From Cyanophora paradoxa (lineage: Eukaryota > Glaucocystophyceae > Cyanophorales > Cyanophoraceae), in contig QPMI01000572.1 in the NCBI GenBank assembly GCA_004431415.1, positions 186,001 to 250,000 of the forward strand: DNA of 64,000 nucleotides, in the 5' to 3' direction. Below, piece by piece: positions 35,993-47,896 of this stretch (position 1 is its first letter; every line of letters begins with the position of its first letter). Under the pieces are notes generated by a model. That model worked only from the letters and a program-made list of their open reading frames with translations. It had not been told where the DNA came from and made no database searches. The translations under genes and the position numbers were made by a program.

Positions 35993-36704
35993 CCGTTTAA
36001 TTTATAGACCCCCCTTACCCCCTTACCCCCCCCCCCCCCGCCCCCCACCTCCCACTTACCACCGCCCCCCCCCCCCCCCCCGCCCCGTACGCGTACCACC
36101 GACCCCTCCCTCCGGGGATTCCCCCCCCCCCCCCACACACACTCCCCCCGGCCCCATCTCCTTCACTCGAGAGGGCGAAGGAGAGGCCCCGAATGAGCTC
36201 TGCTAATATATAATTATAATGTGGATGAATTTCAAACAGCCGATCGATGTCCCTATATAGCTAGGCCTGGGTGGCAGGAGCAGCGCTAGCGCCCCAAACG
36301 CACATGTGCACGTGCACGCATATGCATGGAGATGATTCTGTATTAGAGTGCTCGATCCGATGATCTCATCTCGCGTGTACTTGTGTCGCGATGGCTTATA
36401 TAATTACAGGAGCTGGGCGCTGAACGCCTCACCGTGTACGGTACATGTACATGTACATGTATACGTATAGCTGTTTCGCCAAGCCTGACTCGGCCTGATT
36501 GAAGCCTGTTTCAGATCAGGTTGAGACAGGCCCCGGCGACCCCTTTTTTAATTTACTAGCTATAGTGTGGAGCTGCTGGACTGGCGGCGAGAACGTCGAC
36601 GTCGGGCTCGACATGCATATGAGAGCGGCGCCGGCGCAATGGCGCGGGCGCCCGTACGCGTGCATGCGCAGCGAAGCCCATGAGCATACTGGTATGCATC
36701 GTGC
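35993..36704. other. 3' flank of copy A and duplication junction
   Basis: Long C tracts at 36030-36080 and 36120-36135. Then sequence homologous to 40690-41000, the captured gene tail at 36412-36445, and about 260 bp of junction DNA (with GTACATGTACATGTACATGT at ~36441) before copy B begins. No independent gene seen. Confidence 0.5.
36406..36445 (-). pseudogene. Captured 3' end of the neighbouring unidentified gene
   Basis: On the - strand this reads GEAFSAQLL followed by TAA. It matches GEALSAQLL then TAA at the end of the gene at 40962-44158. Homology stops just upstream, so only the last ten or so codons were copied. It is a remnant, not a functional gene. Confidence 0.7.
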
Positions 36705-37304
36705 GCATGCCACGTCGACATCGCCCACCGCGCAATTGCAACTCTCCGAGCTCGAGTCACAGCATCGTCGAGCACGCGTACGTGCTGAATCGTTTGCTAC
36801 ACGGAGGACGCCGGGTCGCGGATACCTTAAAAGCTTAGAATTATCCGCTTTGACCACAGGACCACCGGCAGCGGGGTACGCGTGCAATTGAAAGCTGGAC
36901 TCTGCCAGCTCCGAGCTCACGCACAGCGATCCAAGCGATTGCCATTTCTTACTCTCTGCTCCGGTTGCTGCTACGTTCTGCACCTGGATCGCAACTTGTG
37001 CGGGAGGGTAAGACCTCGTCGATTCAGCGCGCGCGGAGTCGCGATCGCGACCGGCAACGTGAACTCAGCTGCGCGCGCGGGTCGTGACTCGTGAACAGTT
37101 CATAGGCAGCAAGCGAGTCGAATAGTCGACTACCGTACTACTACGCAAGTTGGCGCCTCTATAGCTAGATCTGCAGTGAGAGTCGACATCGCGTCTCTAC
37201 GATGCAAGAAAGGTCGCGGCCGCGGGCATGCGCAGCAGGTGAGTTTAGCTGCGCGCTTTGCACGTGCCGCCGCTCTCCGCTGATGGTGTCGGCGACCAGA
37301 CCGA

Positions 37305-40094
37305 ATGCGCGCCGGCGCCGTCGACGTCCGCGGCCGCAGCTGCAGCCTGAGCCTTGGTCTCCTGCCGCTCGGTGCTTTCTGGATCGGGCTTCTTGCAATT
37401 GAATTCCACCTTGCCGCCGCGCAAACATTCGTTCGTCTCCCCTCGCCCCCCGCCGCGCATTCGAGCGCCGGCGCCGGCGCAGGCGCTGATTCTCGCGGCC
37501 CGCGACCGCCTCGCAGGTCCCTTGGCAGCCTCCCCCGGCCATCTTCAAGGTGAGCGCGTAGCTTCGGATGATCCGGGGCCTTGGATTGCGGCCGCCGGCC
37601 GCGGGTGCACGCGCTCGAGCTCACGCGCGCCCTCTTCCGGATCCTTCGCGCGGCGCGGCCGCCTTCAGATCGCCGGTGCGCATCGCCCCGGACTCCGCCC
37701 TATTTTCAAATCTAATTGCAATCTATTTTCAGGAACGATCGAAACGGGCCTGCCCTCCGGCGCGCTGGGCGTAGGTGGGCCACGCGACCGGCGGCCGGCG
37801 AGCCCGCGGCCGACCCGCCCCCGCAGGGACGGCCACGTCGCTCGGCGACATTTACGGCCTCGTCTACTGCCCCCTCGACCGCTCCCTCTACTACACTTCC
37901 CCCTGTGCGAGAATCCCTGCCCCCCCCCCCCACCCCCCCCACCCCCTCCCCCCCCCCCTCCGATCCTCCCCTCCCGCCCGCCCCTCCGCAACTCCCCTCC
38001 TCCGGATCCCCTCCCTCCCCACTCCTCTTCCTCCGCCAAGCGGTTCCTCCCCCCCTCGCGGAAGACTCTGTTAACTGGTACCCCCCTCGCTCAGTGGACT
38101 GGAACTTCCGGCGTGTCTCGACGAGCCCCCCGTACATGATCACGGAGTACAAGACGGGCACCCTGAGCGCGAAGTCGCTCGCCATCGACAAGGACTGGTA
38201 CCCGCCCTCCCTTCCCCCCGGCCCGCTCGGCGGGGCACGCGAATCGTCGACGTCCCGACGCGCCCGCGGCGCCCCCGGCCGCAGCAACATATACGCGGGC
38301 ACCGACACTGGGGGAAACCAAGTCGTCAAGGTGGTAGATCTTTATTAGATACTATATTTAGAGCCGCTCCGGATCCACAGAACTCTTCACAAAGCGCCCG
38401 AAGCCTCGAAAGGCCTCAGCTTGGGCGATCTGCGTCGTGACCTGCAGCTGCTCCCGCCCGGCCTTCCCGCCCGCATGCGCAGATCACCCCGGACGGGGCG
38501 ATGACCACAGTCGGCACGCTCCCCGCCACGGCCTACGCTCTCGCGATCGATTTCGCGCGCAGCAACATCGTGCGCCGCCCCTACAACAACGCGTCCCTCT
38601 CATTTCGCCTCGGAGCCGCGGTCGTGAACTGACCACGCTGGCCGTGGTCAGTGGGTCTCGTTCGCAGGCACCAAAGGCCTGGGAAAGGTGTGTGATTTTC
38701 CTCGCCGCCGATATTCACCCTCTTCGTCCCGCGCCTGAGCCAGCGGGCGGCGCCGGCCCGCCCCCCAACAGATCGACATGCTCACGGGGACCTACACGGA
38801 GGCGAGCCCGCGCCCGCTTTCGCCGCCCGCCACGGCCGGCAGGCCCGCCCCCGTGTTCTCGCTCCAACTCGCGATCGGCCCCACAGGTGATCCCGTGGTC
38901 GACTGCGACGCCCAACACCGAAACAGCAGTCCGCCGCATTCCTTCCCTTCCTTCCTTGCTCGTGCCTCCCCTGTTGTCGATGCGGCGCGCGCGCGCGTAG
39001 GCGCTCGCCGTAGACACGACTCGCGACCGGCTCTGGTGGATGGTGCCCGCCCGCCAGAGCGCCCCTGCCCGCGCCCGCGCCCCCCGACCCGGCCGGCCGG
39101 CCGGCAGACCTCGCAGAAGAGCATCCACTACCTCGACCTCAAGACGGACACGGCTAACCCCAACAGCGTCTGCACGTGCGCCCTGAAGCTCGCGCGCCCG
39201 CTCGCGCGCGCCCTCCCCGCCGTCGACTTGCAGGCTGGCCGTCTTCTGACCGTCGGACATGTGATTGTAGGGACGGGCTCAACTGGGAGCTGAGGGACGG
39301 CCCCTGCGCGACGGCGCGCATCTACGGGCCCGGGAACATGCAGGCGCGCCCCCGCGGCCCCCCGATGGCCCCGTCTGCTCGATCTCGCGCGCGCGCGCGC
39401 GCTGATTTCGGGCTCGACTCGCATCAAAACAGTACATCGAGGACCTCGATGCGATCATATTCCCGGAGCAGCTCGGCGCCATGCGCGTCCTTAAGCTCAA
39501 GGTCGGCTCGGGGGCCTGCAGCTTGGATCGACGCCTGCAGCGCTAGCGGCTCTGACCGTGACCGTGACCGCGCTCCAGGAGATGGAGATCATGACCATAG
39601 CGGGCGGGAACCAGGACACGGCCGTCACGACGAACGCGGACGGCGTCGGCACCGCCGCCCGCATCGCCCACGTCCGCCCTCTCGCAGCTTCGAATTCAGC
39701 TCCTGCTTCTTGAGCTCGAGACTGTGGCTAACCTGCCCCCGCTCGATCAGGCCCGAGCGGCCGCGTGGGACAGCGTCACGGGCGACTTGTATCTAGGCGT
39801 AGGGTACGGCGCGGGGTGGATCTTCAGGTGAGGCCGCTCGAGCTCGCCCCCACGGGGTATAGAGAATGACGGGCGTAGGATCGCGCGGGCATAAATAAAT
39901 CTAGTCCAAGATCTGAAGGGCGGGTCGCCTCGAGCTCGGATGCGCCTCTGATGCGCACGGGGCCGGGGCGGGGGGCGGGGCGGGAGGGCAGGATCACGAC
40001 GGGCGCGTCGTTCCTGAAGGCGCCGACGTACTCGCGCTTCGTCATCAACAGCGGCTCCGTCTCCATCGCCAGCGGCGCCATCGTCCTCGAGTAG
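37305..40094 (+). CDS. Secreted NHL-repeat beta-propeller protein, copy B
   Basis: Paralogue of the 33250-35992 gene with the same exon plan and no disabling change found. It keeps the signal-like segment (SLGLLPLGAFWIGLLAIEF), the repeats (NIYAGTDTGGNQV, TLPATAYALAIDFARSNIV, TVANLPPLDQARAAAWDSV) and the GC-AG donors after GTYTE and GPGNMQ (39344). Differences include YIEDLDAII for YVEDLDAII and SFLKAPTYSRFVIN for SFLKRYSRLVIN in the last exon. The high identity, in introns too, argues for a recent tandem duplication; retained open frames suggest both copies are or recently were functional. Stop TAG at 40092-40094. Confidence 0.75.
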
Positions 40095-40961
40095 ACCTTG
40101 ATAGATTGTCTGGATCGCGCATTATGCGCGGAGCGTAGAATAAGATTTGTGCGAGCCGTCAGTGCCCCAGCCGAGACTCGAGAAATATTTATTTTGGCCG
40201 CACGAGCCGCGGGTTCGACTCCACAGCGGAGGCAAGGCCAAAAATAAATACTTGCACGTTTTGCATGCGCGCGAGGCCGCCGGCCAGAATTCGAAGGCCG
40301 CGAAAAAAGCGGCGGCCGGCCAGAAGGCCGCGAAAAAAGCGGCGAAAAAAGATCGGGTGTTTCATTGGACACGGATCCCGGAATTACATATACAGGACTC
40401 ACTCTGCCGCCACACCTAAATTAAATACCGGGTATGCCACCTAAGGCTATCTACCCAGTCGAGTAGCTATCTAGCCAGTAGTATATACGTAGCCGAGCTC
40501 GACGCCGCGTGCACATATGCATGGCCCCCGGCCCGACACGAACCGTTGAACCACTCTAGCCAGTAGTAGCAGAGCTCGAGGCCGCGCGCGTGCACGTGGC
40601 CCCCGACGCGAACTGCTCGAGCTCTCGCACTTCTCCCACTCCTCGTACCCCCGATCGACCCCCCCCCCGCCCCGTATACGTACCCCCGACCCCCCCCCCT
40701 CCCCTCGAGAGGGCGAAGGAGAGGTCCTGAATTTATGAGCTCTGCTAATATAATATACAATGCGGATAAATTTGAAACAGCCGATCGATGTCCCTAGGCC
40801 TGGCCATGGGTGGCAGGAACAGCGCCCCAAACGCACATGTACATGTGCACGCATTTGCATGCCATGGGGCATGATGAAGATGATCATGATTTCGAATTCG
40901 TATTAGGGTACGGTGCTCGATCGCGATCCGAGGCATGTACATGTGCTTGTGTCGCGATGGC
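40095..40961. other. Copy-B-specific insertion and shared 3' flank
   Basis: 40100-40640 has no counterpart in copy A. It contains a hairpin-forming inverted repeat (40183-40262), a lysine/alanine-coding direct repeat (40284-40350) and palindromes. 40660-40960 is homologous to 36090-36410. No confident gene. Confidence 0.5.
40183..40262. repeat. Hairpin-forming inverted repeat (AT-rich stem)
   Basis: AAATATTTATTTTGGCC near 40183 pairs with GGCCAAAAATAAATACTT near 40241, with one or two mismatches around a ~44-nt GC-rich loop. It could be a MITE-like remnant or a structured RNA element. It lies inside the copy-B-specific insertion. Confidence 0.6.
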
Positions 40962-43900
40962 TTACAGGAGCTGGGCGCTGAGCGCCTCACCGCCCACAGC
41001 GCAGGCACCGGCGGCCGCGCCGCAGCAGGCGCAGGCCTCCGCCCCCGCCGCGTCGCCCGCGCCGCCCTCGGCCCCGGCGTCTTCGCCGGCGGCCGCGTCC
41101 CCATCGAAAGCGTCCGCCAGGGCGCCGCCCGCGTCCTGCCCAATCAATAATTACACTTGTTATGCACATGATTATTGATACTTGGGCGCATTAGCACCTC
41201 CAATCTTGGTCGGCGACGTACTGGTACACCTCGTCCATCTGCAGGCTGGGCGTCAGCCGCGCGCGGATACGGCCGCGGATTCCTTTCTTAATTTTATAAG
41301 CTTAGTGCGTGTTCTCGCGGCGCGCGCGCCTGGCCGTACACGAAGGCGACGTTGTTGAAGTCCGAGCAGGGGTTCTTCGCGACGCCGGCGGGCCCCTTGA
41401 CCGTCACGGGGGGCGCGACACCTGTCAACATTCGTTCAAGGGCAGTCAAGCTGCAAGGTTCCAAGGACAGCCCCACGGGTGCAATCGCAAGCTTCAAGCT
41501 TCAAGGGCGCACCGGGCTGATATGGCCCGTACGAGATTCGAAGCTGAGACGCGCAGAGCCGAAGTCAGCGGATCCGATCGGTTCACGTGCACGTGCCAGA
41601 TATATATATGTATAGACCGGGACCCGCGCCCACCGGCATTCCCGACTCCCAGCGGATCTTGTTCTCGTTGATGACGTTGTCCGTCTTGTCCCTGAAATTG
41701 TAGAACTGGCCGAGGCCCGTCGTCTTGTACTCCGAGTTCTGCTCATGCATGACGAAATTCGTTAGTTGAAGTTTCCGAATATAGATCCCCCCTTGGAGGG
41801 ACGTTGCGATCGACGCCTGACCTTGTATCCCGACACGGTCTCGGTAGTGTCGTCCTTCTGGTTTGTCAGGTAGTGGTACGCATGGATCATCCTGCGCACG
41901 GAATATTAATTCGAAGAGCCGGTGCCGGTGACCGTCACGGCGTCAACGTTGCAGATCTAGAGTCCCACGCTCCGAAGCCCTCAGCGGGTCTAGATCTTCT
42001 AATTGTAAATTCAAATACAAATAGAGCAGCTCTAGAGCTTCAAATATTTAATTTGCGGAGTAGGGGAGTGTGTGTAAATAGAAACGCGGGTCGCACTCGT
42101 GGGCGAGGGTGGAGAACGCGCCGCCGGTCTGGAAGGGGGCGCCCAGGAAGGCGTTGGCGACGTCGGGGTTCTGGGCCCCGTACGCCGGGTCGTTGTTCGC
42201 CCCCGTCGGGTCCTACGTATACATCCACAAATCAGACTCGAGGCTCGAATTCGAGTACCGTAGTACGATCACGGGTAGGAATTCGGGTTGGACAAACCCA
42301 GAAGATCATGGCCTGGTCGCCCGTGCCGTCGGTGGCCAGCACGTGCGATTCCGCCGTGATCCACTTGCCGGGCTTCGCCGGGTCCGGCACGCGCGCCGGA
42401 TTGTACCTGCGCTTGCGCGAGTTTACGATGAATATTGCGGGGGGCGAATTCGAATTTGTCGCTGCGGACCCGGCGGTTTCGTTGAGGCGCGCGTTGCCCC
42501 TGCCCGGCCGCTCGGTTAATAATAAGAGCAGCGCGGCACGGCGCAAACTTAATGATAAAGATAATCTAGGGCGGGTCTTTGTGTCTCTACAATTACGTAA
42601 AAGCCCAGCCACGGACAGCCCAGTGCGGGTGTCTTTGTCATTCTTTGTATACGATGATATTATTGCGCCGAAACTCCGATGGGCCGCTCTCACTTCATTA
42701 TGGCAATCTGAGCGATTCGAGTAAGCGTGGAGTACGTATACGGTGGCACACGGACGCGGCGCGGGGGCCGCGGGGCCGGGGCGCGCGCTCGCCTTGACGC
42801 GGCCGGTGTTCTGCACGCCGAACTTGACGTTTGCGCCCGCGATCTGCGAAGCTTAATATAAGCTTAAGCTCTAGAAGGAAATATTGTAAGAGGAGCTAGA
42901 TCCGGGCGCGCCGCCTGCAGGAGCTTGTGGCCCGTGGGCGTCAGGTCCGTGTCGTCCAGCGCCGCGGTCACCTGCCCGGCCCCGACCCGTCTCAGAGTCT
43001 CATTTCGGACTCGAGTCCGCCGATGTAATAGATCCCCGCACGCGCACCCGATCGAAGAAGGCCCTGTCTGCGTCGTGGCGGAACACGACCTGCCTGTCCA
43101 AGAACACCGGCTGCCAGCCCCCGAGACGTAGTTAGATCTGGAAAGAAGCGAAAGAAGGCTCAGTTAAATTAAAGCCCGGTGAACTCGCCGTTTCTACTTT
43201 GGTAATTGGGTCGATCTCCGTCCCGTCCGGCTCCTGGCACTTCCCGAGCTGCGGCGCCAAGCCTTCCGATTCCCCTTTCCGTCAGCAACGATCGAGACTC
43301 AGAAACGCTAACTAAAACTTGACTCAGTGAGAATGGCGTTAGAAGTTCGAAATTGAAGATTATAAGGAATAACAGGACCACTGGGCCAACACATGTACAA
43401 CTAGTACTGACGCGGCCGCACCCGACTGGATCCAGATCCCACTGCGGTGCCGGCCGCGCCATCGGGGCACCGGTACGGGCTCACGATCAGCGGCGTAACA
43501 GCGCTAGCGGTGTAATTTCAACCCTCAAGGAAAGAATTCGATGCGCACGCGTATTTGGAGGACAAGAGGCGGACGTGAGCCATCTGCTTCGCGAGCTTCA
43601 CCTTTGCCCTGTGCACAACGGCCGGGTCATGATAAGATTAAGCTTAGTCTTCGCTCAAGCTTGATCACGATCGTGAGTATCTCATGCTAAGCTTCGAAAA
43701 TTCACTGCATCAAAGCTAAAGAAAAACTGAGCTTCACTGATAATCTTGATGATAACGTCATGATGAGAATTTTCAAAGAGCTTCAGCCTGATCTAAAGTT
43801 GATCATGATCATGATCATGAATTTTCGAGGAGCTTGAGCTAAAGTTGACTGAGTGAGCTCTTTAATTTAATTTGCGATTATAAAAAATCGATATCAGGTT

Positions 43901-44158
43901 CGTCTGAGCACTGCGGCGCCGGCATGCGCACGGGTCGTTCGCGATCTTGTTCGACGCCATGATCTCGGGCATCGTCTCAATCCTGCATGATCACGATCAT
44001 ACGGCCGTTAACGTTGATGATACTTGTAAAACAATTTTAATGATCATGATGGACAACGAGGCCTATGTGCCTCAGTGATATCGATGGCAAATTCATCAAA
44101 GGGCGCACGCGTAGTCACAGTACGTGTCCTTGCATCTGATCTTCGCGTTCTTGTTGCC
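40962..44158 (-). CDS. Unidentified multi-exon protein (5' end not found)
   Basis: At least thirteen exon-like blocks on the - strand: 44158 on (GNKNAKIRCKDTYCDYA), ~43985 (IETMPEIMASNKIANDP), ~43630 (VVHRAKVKLAKQMAHVRLLS), ~43130 (GGWQPVFLDRQVVFRHDADR), ~42975 (LDDTDLTPTGHKLLQ), ~42845 (GANVKFGVQNTGRVK), ~42400 (ARVPDPAKPGKWITAESHVL), ~42210 (YGAQNPDVANAFLGAPFQTG), ~41890 (MIHAYHYLTNQKDD), ~41740 (EYKTTGLGQFYNFRDKTDNV), ~41420 (AKNPCSDFNNVAFVYGQ), ~41285 (TPSLQMDEVYQYVADQDW) and the last, an Ala/Gly/Asp-rich exon ending GEALSAQLL before TAA at 40962. GC donors follow VYGQ, GRVK and KLLQ. No signal peptide can be assessed. I do not recognise the family; composition suggests a soluble or extracellular protein. 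Confidence 0.6.
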
Positions 44159-46868
44159 CTGCGCGCGTAATTATATAAGCTTAAATTAAGCGGCGGAGTG
44201 CGTCACGAGCAGCGCGCGCGGCCGCAGATCCAGATCTAGAGATTTATAATTAGATGATCCGGAGTTCCATCTATCATGATGATCAGCCGAAGCCGGCCTA
44301 GGTCTTCAAGGCTTGGCAGCTGCAGCTGCGGCTGCAGGCCGGCCGCGGGCCGTGCGGCCGTGCACGTGGCCGGCAGCCGCACGCTGCATGCGCGCGCAGC
44401 TGATCATGATATCGATCATGAGCTTCGATCCGCGGCGCGCGCCGGCGCGGGCCGGCCGTGGCCATGGGATGCCGCCGTCGGCCATGCATATGGCCATGGC
44501 CGGAGACGCGTCCGCGCGCGCCCGGCCCGCCGCCCGCGGCCGGCCAGCTGCAGCCGGCCGCGGAGGTGGCCATATGCATGGCCATGGGCCGTACGCGTGG
44601 CACACGGCGAGATCTAGAGATGAGAGCTCGAGGAAATCCTTGAAGACTCAGCGCATGCGCACCATTGCGATTATGGATGGTTATGGATGTGCACGCGTAC
44701 GCGTGGCGCGAGACCCAGTGAAGCCGAAACCTGAATCCGTCGAACAGCCGCCGAGTGCTTCACACCGACTCTCGGTACCGGCTCAGTGAGACTCGAGTAC
44801 GCAGCTGCAGCTGCGGCCTAGGCCTACTGTTCGAACTGCTGCAGGCCCAGTGCAACTTGCAAGGCCTTCGAAATTCGACCGCGAGCAGCAGATCTAGATG
44901 CTGCGCTAGCGCGCTGCTGCGGGCCGCCGGGGGCCGGGGCCCGCCGCATGCGCATGCATGGATTATGGATATCGATGCAGCTGCGCGGCCCCGGGGCGGG
45001 TACATGATTTAACATCGCGATCGCGAATCACCGAGTCACGCTGGGTTCGCAGACTCGCGATCGATCGCGACGCATCTTCGAATTCAGAGGCTCGCGATCG
45101 CGATCGGCCCGCTCGGGGAACCGTGGCACTGTACCCCAGCGCTAGCGCTGGCGCGGCGCCGGCGCCGGCCAAGCGCGCGCGCTGCGGTGGGCGCCAGCTC
45201 AGCAGCGCTGGTCCCGCGGGCCGCGGCTCCCGGCGCGGCCGCCGCCGCCGCGCGTGTGCGGGAACGCCGGCCGCGGGCCGGCGCGCCAGCCCGAGCCCGG
45301 CGGCCCCCCCGACGGTGCCCGCGCGGCCGCTCAGCAGCTCAGCTGCGGCTGGCCCCATGGCCAGTGGGCCGCGCGCGCCGCGGAAGCTAGCTGCAGCCTG
45401 CATGCGCACAGCCTGCAGTCTGGCCGGCACGCTCGCGCTGGCCCTACACGTATGCGTGTGTGCGCACGTGTGCGTATACGTATTAATTAATATTAATATT
45501 ACGGTACGTGTACGCGTGGATCCCGGAGGCCTCCCCAATATTTAATGAGTCCCCATGCGATCGCTGGCCCGACGCTGGGCCGCCGCGCAAGCCTGCAGAG
45601 AGATCACAATCACTGCAGATCTAGATCTAAATTTTTACTTCGGACGTGGCGGGAGTGTGGCGGGCGCCGGCGCCGGCGCGCGCTGCTCCGAGGCTCGCCG
45701 GACGGGGCGGGGGCCCGTCGGGCGGCGCGGCGGCTCGCCGGTCGGGGGCCTCGGGCCGGGGCGGAGGCTCGGCGGGCGGCGGCGCGGTTCGCCGGACGTC
45801 GACGTCGACGGGACGGAGGCGCGTCGGCGTGGACGCGGCCGGCGGCCGCGGCTGCTGCACTAGCTAGCTATAGCGCTATATCAGCGGCCACGCGCGCATA
45901 ATGGCATGCGCAGGCATGCGGCCGGCGGCTGCTGCGCATGCAGTGCCATGCACTAGTACTATATAGCTAGGCTGCCAGTGCCTGCCACTAGCTATAGCTA
46001 GCGCTATGGAGGCGCGGGGCGGAACGATGCATCATGGGCGTACGCGTGCCCGCCGCGCTCTGTCTACGCCGCGGCGCCCGCCGCGGGCCCACGCCGCTGC
46101 TGCGGCGGCCGCGGCCGGCGCCGGTGGACGCGCGCGGCCGCGGCCGGTGGCTGCAGCTGCTGCGCATGCGCATGCACTAGTACTAGCTATAGTACAAGCC
46201 GGCGCCGGCGGACGCGGCCTGCGGCTGCTGCGGCTGCAGCGCGCGGCCGCGCCATCGGCGTGGAGCGCCGTGGACGCGGCCGCGGCCGGGCTGGCAGCCT
46301 GGCGCGGCGCGGCCGCGGCCCGCGGCGGCTGCGCATATGCATGCGCATGCATGCGCAGCTGCTGCTCTAGTACCAGTATCGTACCCGGCGGCGTACCGAA
46401 ACTTCCGACCCATCATGATATGGATATGCATGAAATGATCATGAGCTTGACATGATCATGAGGCGGGGAATTGCAAGTGGAAGCATGCGCGCGCGCGCAG
46501 TTCCGACCAGGCCTAGGGGGGTACGCGACGAGGCAACTTACGAGATCGTGCAAAAGGCGCCCTCTTCGCGGGCGACCTTTTGCAAGCAGCAAACACCTTC
46601 GAATTCGTGAGCATAGTGACGTGAGTCCAACTTGGCGCTGACTCGCGACCTTCTTGCGGCGCCGGCGGCGACCGTTCGCGTCGACGCGCACCCACGGATC
46701 GGAAGGCGCGCCAGATCGCCACGCTGTGCTTGTCGTGCAGCAGCAGCAGCGGAAGGCGCTTCTCTTTCTAATTATCAGCACGTCGGCAGCGCGCTCCGAA
46801 ATCCGTCGTATCTGCACTGATTCTGCAGCATCAGCCGCATAACGCAGCGTCGCAGCCTCGAGATTCAA
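44159..46868. other. Gene-poor, palindrome-rich GC-biased DNA
   Basis: 2.7 kb dominated by overlapping self-complementary words (GCATGC, CATATG, GGCCATGGCC, GCGCGC, CTAGCTAGCTATAG). Long open frames occur on both strands but are Ala/Arg/Pro low-complexity with no splice logic or motif. A pronounced inverted repeat lies at 44478-44595 and a small one near 46548-46580. The 5' exons of the - gene and the promoter of the 46869 gene are presumably here. Confidence 0.5.
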
Positions 46869-47896
46869 ATGCAACCAGCACCGCCAGCAGCGTCAAGGCC
46901 ATCAACGAGTACTAGTCGACCGTCGCTCACCCCGCGTTCAGCAAGCGCGCTGAGTGCAGCCATGGGCACGGCGAGGATGCAAATGAGTGGTGCTTCCGCC
47001 GGGCTGGGATCGCTTGCTGTCGATCTGGGGAGCAGTAGCAGTTCCTTGTCCGATGATGCAGAAGATTTCTTCTCGCCTCCGATGCAGACGCGTGCGCCGA
47101 GTGCGGGTCGGAGTGCCCGATGCGCCGATAACAACGTGCCGCTCACGGACCTTGCGCTGCAGGGCCGGGCCGATCGTTGTCCGTACTAATACCAAGCCGC
47201 GGCGCCGAGTCGGAGCCCTCGAATGATCCGGAAGGTCGGCGCGGGCGCTCTGCGTTAGCCAGCGGCAGGCCGGCAAGCGGCGGAGTCGGCCGCTTCGAAT
47301 TCGGTGGCCCTTCCGCATCCTCGGCGCCCTCTCTGGGAGCCAGCCCGTTCTCCAACGCCGATGCGCTCGGCCTTGGGGCCATTCCGGAGTCTACGCCGCC
47401 GGCCGACTGCGCCGCCGGCCGCTGGCATCACCTCATGCCGCGCCAGAGCGGTCGCCTCTCCTCGCCCAAGGAGATCCCGTCGCCCTCCAGAGCGGCAGCG
47501 CGCCTCCAGAGCGCGCTCTCCTTCAGCGGGAGCCCGTCCCGGCCCTCGCTCCTCGGCGGCGACAGCCCCCGCGCCGATACGCCGACGCGCGCATTCGATC
47601 ACGAGAGCCCGGTGCGCTCGCCGGCGCCGGCCTCGATCTCGCAGCCCGCCCGCCGCCCCGGTCGGTTCTCACCGCGCCTGCGATCGCAGCGGGGGTCCCT
47701 GGCGGTCAAGATCCCGCCGCCGCGCCCGCCCGCGCGGGAGCTCGCGGCGGCGATTGCCATCCCGCGACCCGCGTCGCGGGAGACGCTGGCGCCGACGTCA
47801 GCCTGGGAGGCCGAGCTGACGCGGCGCCTCTCGGTCTCCGCCGGCGCCGGCTCGCCCTCCTCCCCCTTCGGCTTCCTCTCAGCCTCCTGCTCGTGA
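46869..47896 (+). CDS. Ser/Pro/Ala-rich, probably disordered protein
   Basis: Two exons. 46869-47100 starts at ATG (MQPAPPAASRPSTSTSRPS) and includes an acidic patch (SSSSSLSDDAEDFFSPPMQ). A 62-nt GTGCGG...CTGCAG intron (47101-47162) joins phase 1 to exon 2 (47163-47896), which ends at TGA. The product is about 320 residues, dense in SP and RP dipeptides (PSRPSLLGGDSPRADTPTRA, PVRSPAPASISQPARRPG), as in heavily phosphorylated cytoskeletal or signalling scaffolds. It has no recognisable domain. The tail is EAELTRRLSVSAGAGSPSSP. Confidence 0.6.

Larger units (their letters stand above)
32740..36445. repeat. Segmental duplication, copy A
   Basis: Matches 36705-41000 over nearly its whole length: promoter (CGCTTTGACCACAGGACCAC in both), all exons and introns of the NHL gene, and the 3' flank (CAGCCGATCGATGTCCCTA in both). 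It starts inside the first codons of the giant - gene (ATGTCAACGTGGCA) and ends inside the last codons of the unidentified - gene (GGAGCTGGGCGCTG at 36412). Confidence 0.85.
36705..41000. repeat. Segmental duplication, copy B
   Basis: Counterpart of 32740-36445. It carries about 540 bp (40100-40640) that copy A lacks, and small insertions such as that near 36830. Its left edge preserves ATGTCGACGTGGCATG, matching the first codons of the giant - gene. Confidence 0.85.

Noticed and set aside
45180-46350. Long Ala/Arg/Pro open frames in the palindrome-rich interval
   Set aside because: Low complexity, present on both strands, no recognisable motif or conserved exon border.
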